From Mycolicibacterium sp. CR10 (GTDB lineage: Bacteria > Actinomycetota > Actinomycetes > Mycobacteriales > Mycobacteriaceae): a stretch of DNA of 64,000 nt. Shown one piece after another: positions 44,176-52,398 of the stretch. Numbering within the stretch: the first letter of the stretch is position 1; each line of letters starts with the position of its first letter. The stretch is taken from assembly GCF_005222675.1 (NCBI RefSeq), contig NZ_STGE01000001.1:1-64000 (forward strand), written 5' to 3'. The position numbers were made by a program, and so were the translations under genes. Below the pieces are notes generated by a model, which was not told the DNA's origin, made no database searches, and saw nothing but the letters and a program-made list of their open reading frames with translations.

Positions 44176-45543
44176 TCAGGCGCGCCCGCGGGGCGCCGGG
44201 GGCTGGCTCATGTAGTCCAGCCATCTCGCCCAGAACCGCCGCTGGTTCTGCTCGGCGTAGCCGCTAGGGACGGCCTGGCCCGGCCCCGGCCAGTCGCTAA
44301 TCGGTGTCAGGTCCATGCCCATCTCGTAGTTCAGCAACCCTTCACCGGCAAAGGGACCCTGCACGGCCTCCGTGATGGCCTTCCAGGCCTCAGCGTCGTC
44401 TTGCTCGAACACGCCGGCGGGCCCGAAGTTGCGCACGTAGGACGCCTGGGACGCCTCTCGGAGCCACTCGGGGGCATCCCGCTCGACCAGGAACCAGGAA
44501 AGGACCTCCATCCGGTCATGAGAGAGCGGCCGCCACAGCCGGAAACTTACGAACGGGGTCGGCGGTGACATGTGGTCAGCCGCAATGGTCACGTTGATGA
44601 ACGACAGGTTCGGGAAGACCGTCCCGTGGATGAAGGCCGACCGGCGGAAAAGCTCCTTATGCGTCGTGGTGGGATACGAGTCGGCCATCTGGTCCACAAC
44701 CTCGTCGGGGTATCCCTCGAACTCAGGGAACTCCGCGAGCGTAGGAGGGAAACCGAGCACACCGACGCCGTGGCCGTTCTGGAGCCCGATCTCGGCCGGT
44801 GCGCTCGCGAAGTTCGGATCACCGGGCGCCATGCCCAGCTCGATCATGGAGCGGTGGGCAAAGAGGGTGTGGTAGGAGTCGCCGACAAAATTATCGGCGC
44901 CTGTCTTCCAATTGGCCCCCATCACCCACCGGTGCGGCGCGCCAATGACCTCCAAACCGCCCGCGGTCTTCTTTGCGATGAGGTCGAGGTAGAACGTCAT
45001 GTCGCCGAGGTAGTCGCCCAGGCTCGGCGCCGCCGGATCGACGCTCCCGAAGATGAACCCCGCATAGGAATCGAGATGGGGGATGTGGCGTAGCCCCCAC
45101 TTGGCCTTGTCAAAGCCGCCGGGATACGCCTCTTTCATAGCCGGCACGCCGACGAGGTCACCGGTATTGCTGTATACCCAGCCGTGGTAGGGGCACGTGA
45201 AGTGCGCGCTGTTGCCCGTCTCCGCTCGGCATACGAGAGTGCCGCGGTGTCGGCAAGAGTTCGACAGCGCCTGGATGCGGCCCGACTCGTCCCGACAGAG
45301 AATCACCGAGTCGGCCCCGATGTAGCGCACGACAAAGTCCCCGGAATTGGGCAACTCAGACTCGTGTCCGAGGAAAACCCATGCGCGTGCAAAGATCCGC
45401 TGCATCTCGGCCGGATGTAGCGCCGGATCGCTGACGACCCGGGCGGGCAACCGCCCAACTGCGAGCGCCTCCGCTACGTCGCGCAGTGCACCCTGAAGGT
45501 AGGGATCGGTCGTGTCGGTCGTCTCGATTGTCTCGGCGCTCAT
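44176..45543 (-). CDS. nidA: Rieske dioxygenase, alpha subunit, NidA-like (pair 5)
   Basis: 455 residues. Rieske ligands C97-x-H99 and C117-xx-H120 (SCRHRG, CPYHGWVY); iron site DNFVGDSYHTLFAH with Asp222, H225 and H230. Gene order beta-then-alpha, downstream of an aldehyde dehydrogenase, matches the nidDBA arrangement of pyrene/phenanthrene-degrading mycobacteria; the symbol rests on that order and on family resemblance. It attacks PAH rings to give cis-dihydrodiols. Confidence 0.88.
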   Translation of the reverse strand: MSAETIETTDTTDPYLQGALRDVAEALAVGRLPARVVSDPALHPAEMQRIFARAWVFLGHESELPNSGDFVVRYIGADSVILCRDESGRIQALSNSCRHRGTLVCRAETGNSAHFTCPYHGWVYSNTGDLVGVPAMKEAYPGGFDKAKWGLRHIPHLDSYAGFIFGSVDPAAPSLGDYLGDMTFYLDLIAKKTAGGLEVIGAPHRWVMGANWKTGADNFVGDSYHTLFAHRSMIELGMAPGDPNFASAPAEIGLQNGHGVGVLGFPPTLAEFPEFEGYPDEVVDQMADSYPTTTHKELFRRSAFIHGTVFPNLSFINVTIAADHMSPPTPFVSFRLWRPLSHDRMEVLSWFLVERDAPEWLREASQASYVRNFGPAGVFEQDDAEAWKAITEAVQGPFAGEGLLNYEMGMDLTPISDWPGPGQAVPSGYAEQNQRRFWARWLDYMSQPPAPRGRA

Positions 45544-45610
45544 GCGGTCAATCCCTTTCTTAAGGCGGTGGATCCGGACGCGAGTTGAGGGCGAAGTACG
45601 CCAGCCCGGC

Positions 45611-46129
45611 TCAGAGGAACACCGAAAGGTTGTCGATCGGCAGCGTCGAGTGGTCGAGCAGAACCTCGCGCCGGGCTAGTCGCAGCGAACCGTCCGTCCG
45701 ACGCAACACGTCGACACGTTCGGCCGACAGCAACTCCCATCGGCCGGAGTCTCCGCGGCTGCGGAAGAACAGCAGGTTCGAGCGCACAACCAATTCGTCT
45801 GCGTCCGACCCCAGGGATGTGCGGATGTTGGACACGAAGTGCCGGGTCCGTGACCGAGGAGACTCCGCCCAAGAGAAGTCGGTCTCCGAGCGCAGCACCC
45901 GCATTTCCAGGCCCGTGTAATCGTCGTCCCAGTGCGCGATCGCGCTCACCCAACCCGCGGCCTCGGTCCCTTCCCTGGTGGTGCGCACCGGCACCACGTA
46001 ACGGATGTCGGGGTCGAGGAGATCCAGCCAGTCCCGGAATTGCCCGCCATCGAGTAATTCCGCCTCTCGGAACATGAATGCCTGGACAGCATCGAGCGTG
46101 TCCCGATCGACCGTGACGGTGCCGCTCAT
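45611..46129 (-). CDS. nidB: Ring-hydroxylating dioxygenase, beta subunit, NidB-like (pair 5)
   Basis: 172 residues from ATG 46129, with GGAGAGG six bases before. AFMFREAELLDGGQFRDWLDLLDPDIRYVVPVRTT and VLLDHSTLPIDNLSVFL fit the small subunit. It precedes alpha by 67 bp and follows the 46.2-kb promoter closely. Confidence 0.88.
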   Translation of the reverse strand: MSGTVTVDRDTLDAVQAFMFREAELLDGGQFRDWLDLLDPDIRYVVPVRTTREGTEAAGWVSAIAHWDDDYTGLEMRVLRSETDFSWAESPRSRTRHFVSNIRTSLGSDADELVVRSNLLFFRSRGDSGRWELLSAERVDVLRRTDGSLRLARREVLLDHSTLPIDNLSVFL

Positions 46130-46173
46130 CAGATGCCTCTCCTTGAAGGACTCCACCAGTGGAGCGGAGTGAT

Positions 46174-46237
46174 TCTGTCCAGCAGATATCCCCTCCGCTG
46201 TAAGGAACAGTAAATCTCAGGCCGCCATGAAGGTCAA
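46174..46237 (-). promoter_or_regulatory. Promoter and operator of the nidBA-like operon
   Basis: Minus strand: TTGACC (46237-46232), 19-bp spacer, TACTGT (46212-46207) in TACTGTTCCTTA, then TCTG-CTGGA-CAGA (46186-46174), a half-size copy of the CTCTG-N5-CAGAG palindrome. The whole block, including the leader up to AAGGAG, is repeated at 50.6 kb. Confidence 0.6.
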
Positions 46238-46559
46238 GGGAATCGCCGATTTGAGGGGTCGTCGCACATTCCGGGCGACGCCTGGGTCTCGCGGTGGCCA
46301 CGCCTGAGCGGAACTGACGCGCCCGTACGTCGTTGCATGGCCGACCAACCCAGGCAGTGCACTTTGATCAAAGCCGCGACCCTGAGTCCATTTCGCCAAA
46401 GATGCTGGCTAACGCCTGCAACGTTGTCCTGTGGGTCCGGCCGGAGTATCAAGAGCGTTCCTAGCCAACGCCTTAGGGCGTATCGCGGTGCGCAGGCATC
46501 ACCGCGCGCACTCCAAACCAGCCGACAAACTGTTGAGCGGGGCACGGCTGGACGGGAAC

Positions 46560-46902
46560 CCGTCAACGCCAGAATTACTACAAGCACAAGCGAAAACCGA
46601 TCACAGCCACCCAGCCACGCCGGCAATGGTTGACCGGATTGATCCGTGAGATCCATGTCGCCTCCCGTGACACCTACGGGTATCGACGCATTCATGCCGA
46701 GTTGACTCTGGAAATGGGGATCACGGTCTGCCCGCGCACGGTGTCGGTCTTGATGACTCTCGCTGCTATCTACGGCCTGCCCGGCCCGACCCGTGTCAAA
46801 CGGCTCCGCGGCGTAGTCACAGCCGACGATCTGGTCAACCGCAAGTTCCACCCCCCGCCCCAAACGATTTGTGGGTCAACGACATCACCCAACAACGCAC
46901 TC
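46560..46902 (+). pseudogene. IS3-family transposase OrfB fragment
   Basis: Reads …NYYKHKRKP…WLTGLIREIHVASRDTYGYRRIHAEL, MGITVCPRTVSVLM, LPGPTRVKRLRGVVTADDLVNRKF, the N-terminal HTH_21 part of IS3 OrfB. A frameshift near 46,855 is followed by LWVNDITQQRT, the start of the DDE core, which is cut by the IS30 element at 46,903. No intact OrfA precedes it. Confidence 0.65.
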
Positions 46903-48574
46903 CTTGGATTCTCACGGCCGTTGCAACGCGGGCGGTTTACCCGTGTTCTAGTAAAGCAGTTAACCGCTCTGCGGGGGTGTCCCAGCCGAGGGTTTTGCGG
47001 GGGCGAGTATTGAGTTGTTCAGCAACGCCCGCAAGGTCGGCGACGCTGTGCTGTGATAGGTCGGTGGCCTTCGGGAAGTACTGCCGCAGAAGACCGTTCG
47101 TATTTTCGTTGGTGCCCCGTTGCCATGGCGCTCCGGGATCGCAGAAGTACACGTGCATGTCGGTGGCCATCCGGAAGGCATGGTGTTCGGACATCTCGGC
47201 CCCTTGATCCCAGGTCAGGGATCGTCGCAGTGCTTGCGGGAGTTCACCCAGGGATCGGATGAGGCCGTCGCGGACGGCTTCGGCGATGCGGTCAACGGGC
47301 AGGTGCACCAGCACGACGTAGCGGCTAGCACGTTCCACGACGGTACCGATGGCTGAGCGCCCGACGGCACCGACGATGAGGTCGCCCTCCCAATGCCCCG
47401 GAATTGCGCGGTCTTCGACCTCGGCAGGTCGGTCAACGATGGAGATCATTGCCTCCCGGAACCGAGGACTCCGCTGCGTCGGGTCGCGGCGGGGCTTGCG
47501 GGCCACCCGTCCAGATCTGATCGCGCTGACGATTTCACGTTTCAACGCACCCCTGCCGTGCAGGTAGATCGCCTGATAAATCGCCTCGGTGCCCACCCGC
47601 ATCTCCAGATCGCCGGGAAAGTCCTTAACCAGCCTGCGGCTGATCTGCTCGGGTGACCAGCGGCGGCGAAGCCCTTGACCGACGTATTGCCGAAGCCGGC
47701 CGACCCGTTCCAGTTTGCGCTCCTTGGGCCTCTCGCGCCGCACCGCGGCCATCCGGTGCGCCGAATACGGCAAGTACCCCAACGCCTGCGTGGCGTTACG
47801 GCGTAGTTCCCGGCTGATCGTCGAAGGAGACCGACCCAGCCGGTTGCCGATCTGACGGATCGAAATACCACGGGTCTTCAAGTCGTGGATCTGTTCGCGC
47901 TCAACCAAACTCAGGTAACGCGCAGAGATCGAACGTTCCAGCCGATCTGCATAAGGGGGATTATCGTTGCGGCCATACGCGTTTCGCGGACTCTTCACAT
48001 TCGCCAGTATCTGCGCTGGTCGGTACTTCACCACCCGTCCATCCGGATAGACACGCCCACCATAGAACTGACGAATCCCCTTGTCCCAATCCTGCGCCGA
48101 CCTTTTGTCGACACCGACTTGGGCGGCCGCGTCACGTCTGCTCACGCCCTCGCTGCGCAGCCGTAGGAACTCGTCGCGCTGCTCAATGACGTCCTTGCCG
48201 GTGAAGATCCCGGCCTGATGCGCCCACTTGTAGCACGTCACCCGCACGTAGCCGAGTTCTCGGGCCACCGCCGAGACATTTCCCCGAATGCTGAGCAACC
48301 GAAAGAACTCGGCCTTTTCCCCGGGCGTGTAGCTTCGGGGCCTCGGGCGTCGACTGGCCACGCCAGCCTGGCGCCGCCAGCGATACCCGGTATCGGCACT
48401 AACCCCCGCACCCGCCGCGGCTGCCCGAATCGTGCCCCCACGATCCAGCAACCGAAAGAACACATCCCGCTGACCGGCTGAATAACGCTGCACACCCGGC
48501 CGATTCGCCAACTCATCAGACAACGCCAACACCCCTGCTTCATCAAGGCGTTGCAACGACCCCAAGAATCCAAG
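46903..48574 (-). mobile_element. IS30-family insertion sequence, apparently complete
   Basis: Inverted ends: 46903-46929 (CTTGGATTCT…CCGTTGCAACGC) and, on the other strand, 48574-48548 (CTTGGATTCT…TCGTTGCAACGC), matching at about 22 of 27 positions. About 1.67 kb with one long transposase gene between them. It sits between the nidBA-like operon and the aldehyde dehydrogenase, inside IS3 debris on both sides. Confidence 0.75.
46937..48565 (-). CDS. IS30-family transposase
   Basis: Up to 542 residues; the true start may be further in, since the frame runs into the right terminal repeat. Several helix-turn-helix regions, including LVEREQIHDLKTRGISIRQIGNRLGRSPSTISRELRRN, are followed by WSPEQISRRL and an rve-type DDE core: GHWEGDLIVG (Asp), LTWDQGAEMSEH (Asp), NENTNGLLRQYFPK (Glu). 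All catalytic residues are present, so the element may still move. Confidence 0.85.
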   Translation of the reverse strand: MGSLQRLDEAGVLALSDELANRPGVQRYSAGQRDVFFRLLDRGGTIRAAAAGAGVSADTGYRWRRQAGVASRRPRPRSYTPGEKAEFFRLLSIRGNVSAVARELGYVRVTCYKWAHQAGIFTGKDVIEQRDEFLRLRSEGVSRRDAAAQVGVDKRSAQDWDKGIRQFYGGRVYPDGRVVKYRPAQILANVKSPRNAYGRNDNPPYADRLERSISARYLSLVEREQIHDLKTRGISIRQIGNRLGRSPSTISRELRRNATQALGYLPYSAHRMAAVRRERPKERKLERVGRLRQYVGQGLRRRWSPEQISRRLVKDFPGDLEMRVGTEAIYQAIYLHGRGALKREIVSAIRSGRVARKPRRDPTQRSPRFREAMISIVDRPAEVEDRAIPGHWEGDLIVGAVGRSAIGTVVERASRYVVLVHLPVDRIAEAVRDGLIRSLGELPQALRRSLTWDQGAEMSEHHAFRMATDMHVYFCDPGAPWQRGTNENTNGLLRQYFPKATDLSQHSVADLAGVAEQLNTRPRKTLGWDTPAERLTALLEHG

Positions 48575-48577
48575 CCG

Positions 48578-48655
48578 CTAGGGTTCGGTGATGTCGGCCA
48601 ACCACAACGTGTTTGGCGCAGCCACGGTGAAGTCACTCGCAACTATCGTCCTGCT
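48578..48655 (-). pseudogene. IS3-family OrfB fragment, right side of the IS30 element
   Basis: Minus-strand reading VASDFTVAAPNTLWLADITEP then stop resembles the OrfB text DFTATAPNxLWVTDIT. It is about 26 codons long, faces the IS30 element, and breaks off at the same DIT motif as the fragment on the left side, but in inverted orientation. Confidence 0.45.
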
Positions 48656-48714
48656 GCATCCCACCGAAACCTGTTGCGCAGGCTGGCCACGGCAGTCGAT
48701 CTCGTGGCCCCGGC

Positions 48715-50175
48715 TCAGGCCAGCGGCGGCCCGGGCGGGCCAGTGCGGCGGCTAATGGTCTGCAGTTCGGTATAGGCGTGCAGGCTGGCCGGGGAGAATT
48801 CGCGGCCCAACCCGCTCGCCTTCGCCCCACCGAACGGCGCGCGGGGGTCAAGGGAGGTGAAGGTGTGGCTGTTGATGAACACCGAGCCAGTGTCGAGCCG
48901 ACGGCCGAGCAAGAAAGCGCGCTCTTCGTCCGAGGTCCAGATCGAGGCGGCTAGCCCATACTGCGACCGGTTCACAACTCTGATGACCTCGTCGAGTTCG
49001 TCATAGCGCAGCACCGGCACCACCGGGCCGAACTGCTCCTCTTCGACGATCGCCAGCCAGGGGTCGGCCTCGGTGATCACGCTGGGCATCATGAAGTGGC
49101 CATGCTCCCAGGCCGCCGTGTCCAGCCGCTGCCCGAGTGTGGTGACGGTCGCACCGCTCGCCCGTGCCTCTTCGACGATCTTCTCGACCATGCCTTTCTG
49201 CTCGGCGTTGTTGAGCGGACCCATGGTCGAGCGGGGATCGTCACCGGGTCCGACGACGATCTGGTCCACCGCCGCGTGGAACGCTTCGACGAAGCGGTCG
49301 TGGATGCGGGCCGGCACGTAGATCCGTTTGAGGCCGAAGCACACCTGGCCGGTGGTCCCGAAGGCGCCCTTTGCGATCTGCCGCATGGTTTCCGGCGAGA
49401 GGTCCACGTCGTCGAGGACGATCGCGGGGTCGTTTCCGCCAAGTTCCAGCGTCACCCGCTTGATGTCGTGTGCGGCCGCGGCCATGACCTTGCGGCCAGT
49501 GGTGATGCCACCGGTGAAACCGATCTTGCGGATCAGCGGATGGCCGACCAGCGCCTCGCCGACCGCGTCGCCGCCGGTGACCATGTTGAGAACACCAGGC
49601 GGGAAGTGCTGTTGGAGGGCGCGGATGACCTCGCTGAGGACCAGGGGGGAGTTCTCCGAAGGCTTCAGGACGACAGTGTTGCCGGCGGCGAGCGCCGGAG
49701 CGATCTTCATGAACGACAAGACCACCGGGAAGTTCCAAGGCGTGACGGCGGCCACCGGCCCGATCGGGCGGCGCCGGATGAGCGTCGTGCCGCCGGTGTC
49801 CCGGATCTCTTGGTCCGCCAGCGTCTCGGCAGCGATGCCGGCGGTGTAGCCACAGATTCCCGAAGCAAACTCAAGGTCGATGTGCGACTCTTCGAGGATC
49901 TTTCCGTTTTCCCGGCTCAGGAGGGCTGCGCTTTCCTCCATCATGTTGTGGATCACGCCCGCGGCTGCAATCAGCGCGCCCTGACGTTCCTCCAGCGGCC
50001 GCGACGACCACTCCGGGAATGCCGTTGCCGCGGCCTCCACCGCCGCGTTGACTTGACTGGAGGTGGCGTCTGGGACCGACCCGAGCACCACTCGGGTGTC
50101 CGCCGGACTGACGACTTCGATCGTCCGCTCCGATGTCTCCTCGCGTCCGTCGATGATGAGTTTGGCGTTGATCAC
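48715..50175 (-). CDS. Aldehyde dehydrogenase, aromatic (PhdK/NidD-like)
   Basis: 486 residues. PWNFPVV (Asn), VTLELGGNDPAIV (Glu), GTTGQVCFGLKRI (Cys), EEQFGPVVPVLRY. In PAH clusters such enzymes oxidise hydroxynaphthaldehyde or 2-carboxybenzaldehyde, the products of the hydratase-aldolases that lie just upstream here. Its position before a beta-alpha dioxygenase pair recalls nidD. The start is ATG 50175; the nearest promoter is about 400 bp upstream, beyond a decayed gene. Confidence 0.88.
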   Translation of the reverse strand: MINAKLIIDGREETSERTIEVVSPADTRVVLGSVPDATSSQVNAAVEAAATAFPEWSSRPLEERQGALIAAAGVIHNMMEESAALLSRENGKILEESHIDLEFASGICGYTAGIAAETLADQEIRDTGGTTLIRRRPIGPVAAVTPWNFPVVLSFMKIAPALAAGNTVVLKPSENSPLVLSEVIRALQQHFPPGVLNMVTGGDAVGEALVGHPLIRKIGFTGGITTGRKVMAAAAHDIKRVTLELGGNDPAIVLDDVDLSPETMRQIAKGAFGTTGQVCFGLKRIYVPARIHDRFVEAFHAAVDQIVVGPGDDPRSTMGPLNNAEQKGMVEKIVEEARASGATVTTLGQRLDTAAWEHGHFMMPSVITEADPWLAIVEEEQFGPVVPVLRYDELDEVIRVVNRSQYGLAASIWTSDEERAFLLGRRLDTGSVFINSHTFTSLDPRAPFGGAKASGLGREFSPASLHAYTELQTISRRTGPPGPPLA

Positions 50176-50198
50176 GCAGTCCTACCTTTCTCGGGGGT

Positions 50199-50538
50199 TT
50201 AGTGGCCGACGACCATGGGTTTCGAATCGTCCAGGAACGTCGGTATGCCTGTCGTGGGGTGGCCAAGTTGGATGGTGGCGGGAGGCTGGCCGCGTGGCGC
50301 CCCGCGACCACTCGCCCGTCAATTGTGAAATGTGATCGGATCGCTGTGCGAGGACGTGTCGGCGTGGTCGTCTGCTCGGCTGACGGCATTTAGGACGACG
50401 CCGAATGTGGTTGGAGGTCAACAGCGATGGGTCGGTGTCGTCGCCGCCGCACTTTGTCGCCACCGTGCGCAGCCAGGACCACGAATCCTCGAACAAGTTC
50501 GAGCGCATTTCGTTCGACCGCGGCGGCGCGTTCGTCAA
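50199..50538 (-). pseudogene. Probable decayed gene between promoter and aldehyde dehydrogenase
   Basis: After the 50.6-kb promoter, AAGGAG precedes TTG 50538, which opens …RSNEMRSNLFEDSWSWLRTVATK. Around 50,400 coding character moves to another frame (FGVVLNAVSRADDHADTSS) which meets an in-frame TGA and then continues as ATIQLGHPTTGIPTFLDDSK to a stop at 50199. Family not recognised. A frameshift plus a nonsense change explains the pattern; unrelated short frames are the alternative. Confidence 0.35.
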
Positions 50539-50578
50539 ATCACACTCCTTGCATGCTCCAAAAGTGACAGTGAGCCAT

Positions 50579-50640
50579 TCTGGCTAGCAGATGTGCCCTC
50601 CGCTATAAGGAACAGTAAATCGGTCCCTTGTCGTGGTCAA
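50579..50640 (-). promoter_or_regulatory. Promoter and operator, near-copy of the 46.2-kb promoter
   Basis: Minus strand: TTGACC (50640-50635), 17-bp spacer, TACTGT (50617-50612) in TACTGTTCCTTATAGCGGAGGG, then TCTG-CTAGC-CAGA (50591-50579). Compared with 46.2 kb, the stretch GATTTACTGTTCCTTA is identical, and similarity goes on through the leader to AAGGAG. Confidence 0.6.
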
Positions 50641-50808
50641 GCAATCTCGGTGAAACCAAATGCGCGCATTAGCGGAATGTCGAAGCGATGATCGTTCTCA
50701 CGGCGAAGAAGGAGCATGAGATGGGCTTGTCGTGGGCATCGCCCACCGCTGTAACCGGTCGACGCCGCGGAGCGCCAGCAATTCGCAGGCGTTTCGGTGG
50801 TGATCAGG

Positions 50809-51837
50809 TCAGGATGTTGGGTGCGTCGATCCCAAGCTGGCGATGCCATCCGCCGCGGCGGCCTCACGCGACAGGTGGTAGCGCTCTGCCAACCCTATCC
50901 AGCGCTGGCCGTACCGTTGCGCGGACTCGACGACGGTCTCCGGTATGTGGACGAAGGGCGGGCGGGCCGCCCCGGCGCGCCCATAGCCCGCAGTGTCGAT
51001 CGCTATCTTCCACCAGGCGGACTGCATAGCCTGGAACTCCTCCATGGTCAGGCCCAGTGTCCGAAAAGGGGCCTGCATCTGGTCGGCGATAGCGGCGGCT
51101 TCTGTCCAATCGCCGCGCTGGCATGCGTCGCGCAGGGACAGCGCGGGCCAAGGGCCCATGCAGACGTCGATACTCCAGGCGCCAGCAGCGCCGAACATCA
51201 TCGCCGGGTACATCAACTGGTCCAAGACGAGGACCGACATCTTGTCCCCGACCGCCTTGATAGCGCCGATGACATTGAAAATGTCCATCGAGGTCTGCTT
51301 CAACGCGACAACGTTGCGAATCTGTGCCAACTCCCGAAAAGCGCCGGGTGGCAGCGTGATACGAAACGCGTGCGGATTCTGGTAGATCATGATCGCAAGC
51401 TCTGGTACCGCCTCGGCAAGATCCTTGTAGTACTGGACCGCGTTCTCCGGTGTCTGCGGCAGATACATGGGCGGTCCGCTCATGATCCCGTCTGCCCCGA
51501 GGTCGGCGATAAGCCGGGCGCGCCGGATCGAGTCGCGCGTGTTGAGCGTGCTGGCGCCGACGAACACGGGCACCCGTCCGTCCACCGTCTCCACCACCGT
51601 AGTGATGAGGGTCAGATATTCCTCGTCGTTGAGGGTATGCGACTCGCCGGCACTTCCTGTCGTGACGATGCCGTCCGCGCCGTCACGCACCAACCGGTCG
51701 ACCAGGGACGACAGCGCGTCAGTGTCGATCGTGTTGACCGCGTTGACATCCGCTGCGTCCGGGGTCGAGCAGGCCGGTACGAACGCCCACAGCCCCCTCA
51801 TATCGTTGGGAGAGAGCGCGGTAATCCGACTTGTCAC
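50809..51837 (-). CDS. Hydratase-aldolase, DHDPS/NAL family (NahE/PhdG/PhdJ-like)
   Basis: 342 residues. DHDPS-barrel with TTGSAGESHTLNDEE, Tyr152 in IYQNPHAF and Schiff-base Lys180 in VVALKQTS. In PAH pathways such enzymes hydrate and cleave substituted benzalpyruvates to an aromatic aldehyde and pyruvate. Differs from its neighbour at 53.3 kb in all active-site texts, so the two probably serve different steps (PhdG versus PhdJ). Confidence 0.85.
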   Translation of the reverse strand: MTSRITALSPNDMRGLWAFVPACSTPDAADVNAVNTIDTDALSSLVDRLVRDGADGIVTTGSAGESHTLNDEEYLTLITTVVETVDGRVPVFVGASTLNTRDSIRRARLIADLGADGIMSGPPMYLPQTPENAVQYYKDLAEAVPELAIMIYQNPHAFRITLPPGAFRELAQIRNVVALKQTSMDIFNVIGAIKAVGDKMSVLVLDQLMYPAMMFGAAGAWSIDVCMGPWPALSLRDACQRGDWTEAAAIADQMQAPFRTLGLTMEEFQAMQSAWWKIAIDTAGYGRAGAARPPFVHIPETVVESAQRYGQRWIGLAERYHLSREAAAADGIASLGSTHPTS

Positions 51838-51954
51838 GACAGTGTCCTATCCATGTTAAGGCGCCAAAAGGTGGATCCGTTGGACTTGCTTTTTCGCGGC
51901 GAAGGCTTCGCCACGGCTGACGATCTCGAGTGCTCTCGGGTTCTCGGCGCCTCC

Positions 51955-52347
51955 TCAGGACCCGTACTCGATGTCCAAACTGCTCTCGAGCTCTGAAAGC
52001 CGATCCTGGGCTTTTCCGACCGACATCATCTTCATCATGTTTCCGGTCGCCTTCATCTGGCCCGTCATGGCCGCGGTTTGGCCATTGAGTGCACCCCGGG
52101 AGAGTTCGATATTCGTTTCGTAAGTGATTTCGGCCTCCACGTCTGGCGTCCGTGGCGGGGCCCCGATGCCGACGGTGAGCGACCCGTCATCGAAATGCAT
52201 GTAGTAGTTGTCACTCGACGGGCTCCCCGACACGGACACCCGCAGCACCACGTCATGTCCCGTCGCGGCAGTGCGGAACTTCTCGTCGGAATTGGCTGCG
52301 GCGGTCACCGCGTCGGCCCATTCATCGGTCAGAAACTGAATCGCCAT
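51955..52347 (-). CDS. SCP2 sterol-carrier-like protein
   Basis: 130 residues from ATG 52347 (MAIQFLTDEWADAV; GAGGG before it); ATG 52389 would add 14 polar residues. The SCP2 fold shows as VVLRVSVSG, DNYYMHFDDGSLTVGIG, DVEAEITYETNIELSRGALNGQTAAMTGQMKATGN. Likely binds hydrophobic aromatics or intermediates. Sits between the ring-cleavage enzyme and an aldolase. Confidence 0.75.
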   Translation of the reverse strand: MAIQFLTDEWADAVTAAANSDEKFRTAATGHDVVLRVSVSGSPSSDNYYMHFDDGSLTVGIGAPPRTPDVEAEITYETNIELSRGALNGQTAAMTGQMKATGNMMKMMSVGKAQDRLSELESSLDIEYGS

Positions 52348-52398
52348 GCCGCCCTCATCTGTCGTTGTTGATTCGTTGGCGCAACTCATCCGGCGCGC

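Noticed and set aside
50405-50587. 60-codon plus-strand frame with good third-position GC
   Set aside because: It overlaps the promoter at 50.6 kb and ends in it. The minus-strand reading after AAGGAG fits the operon direction better, though neither is proven.
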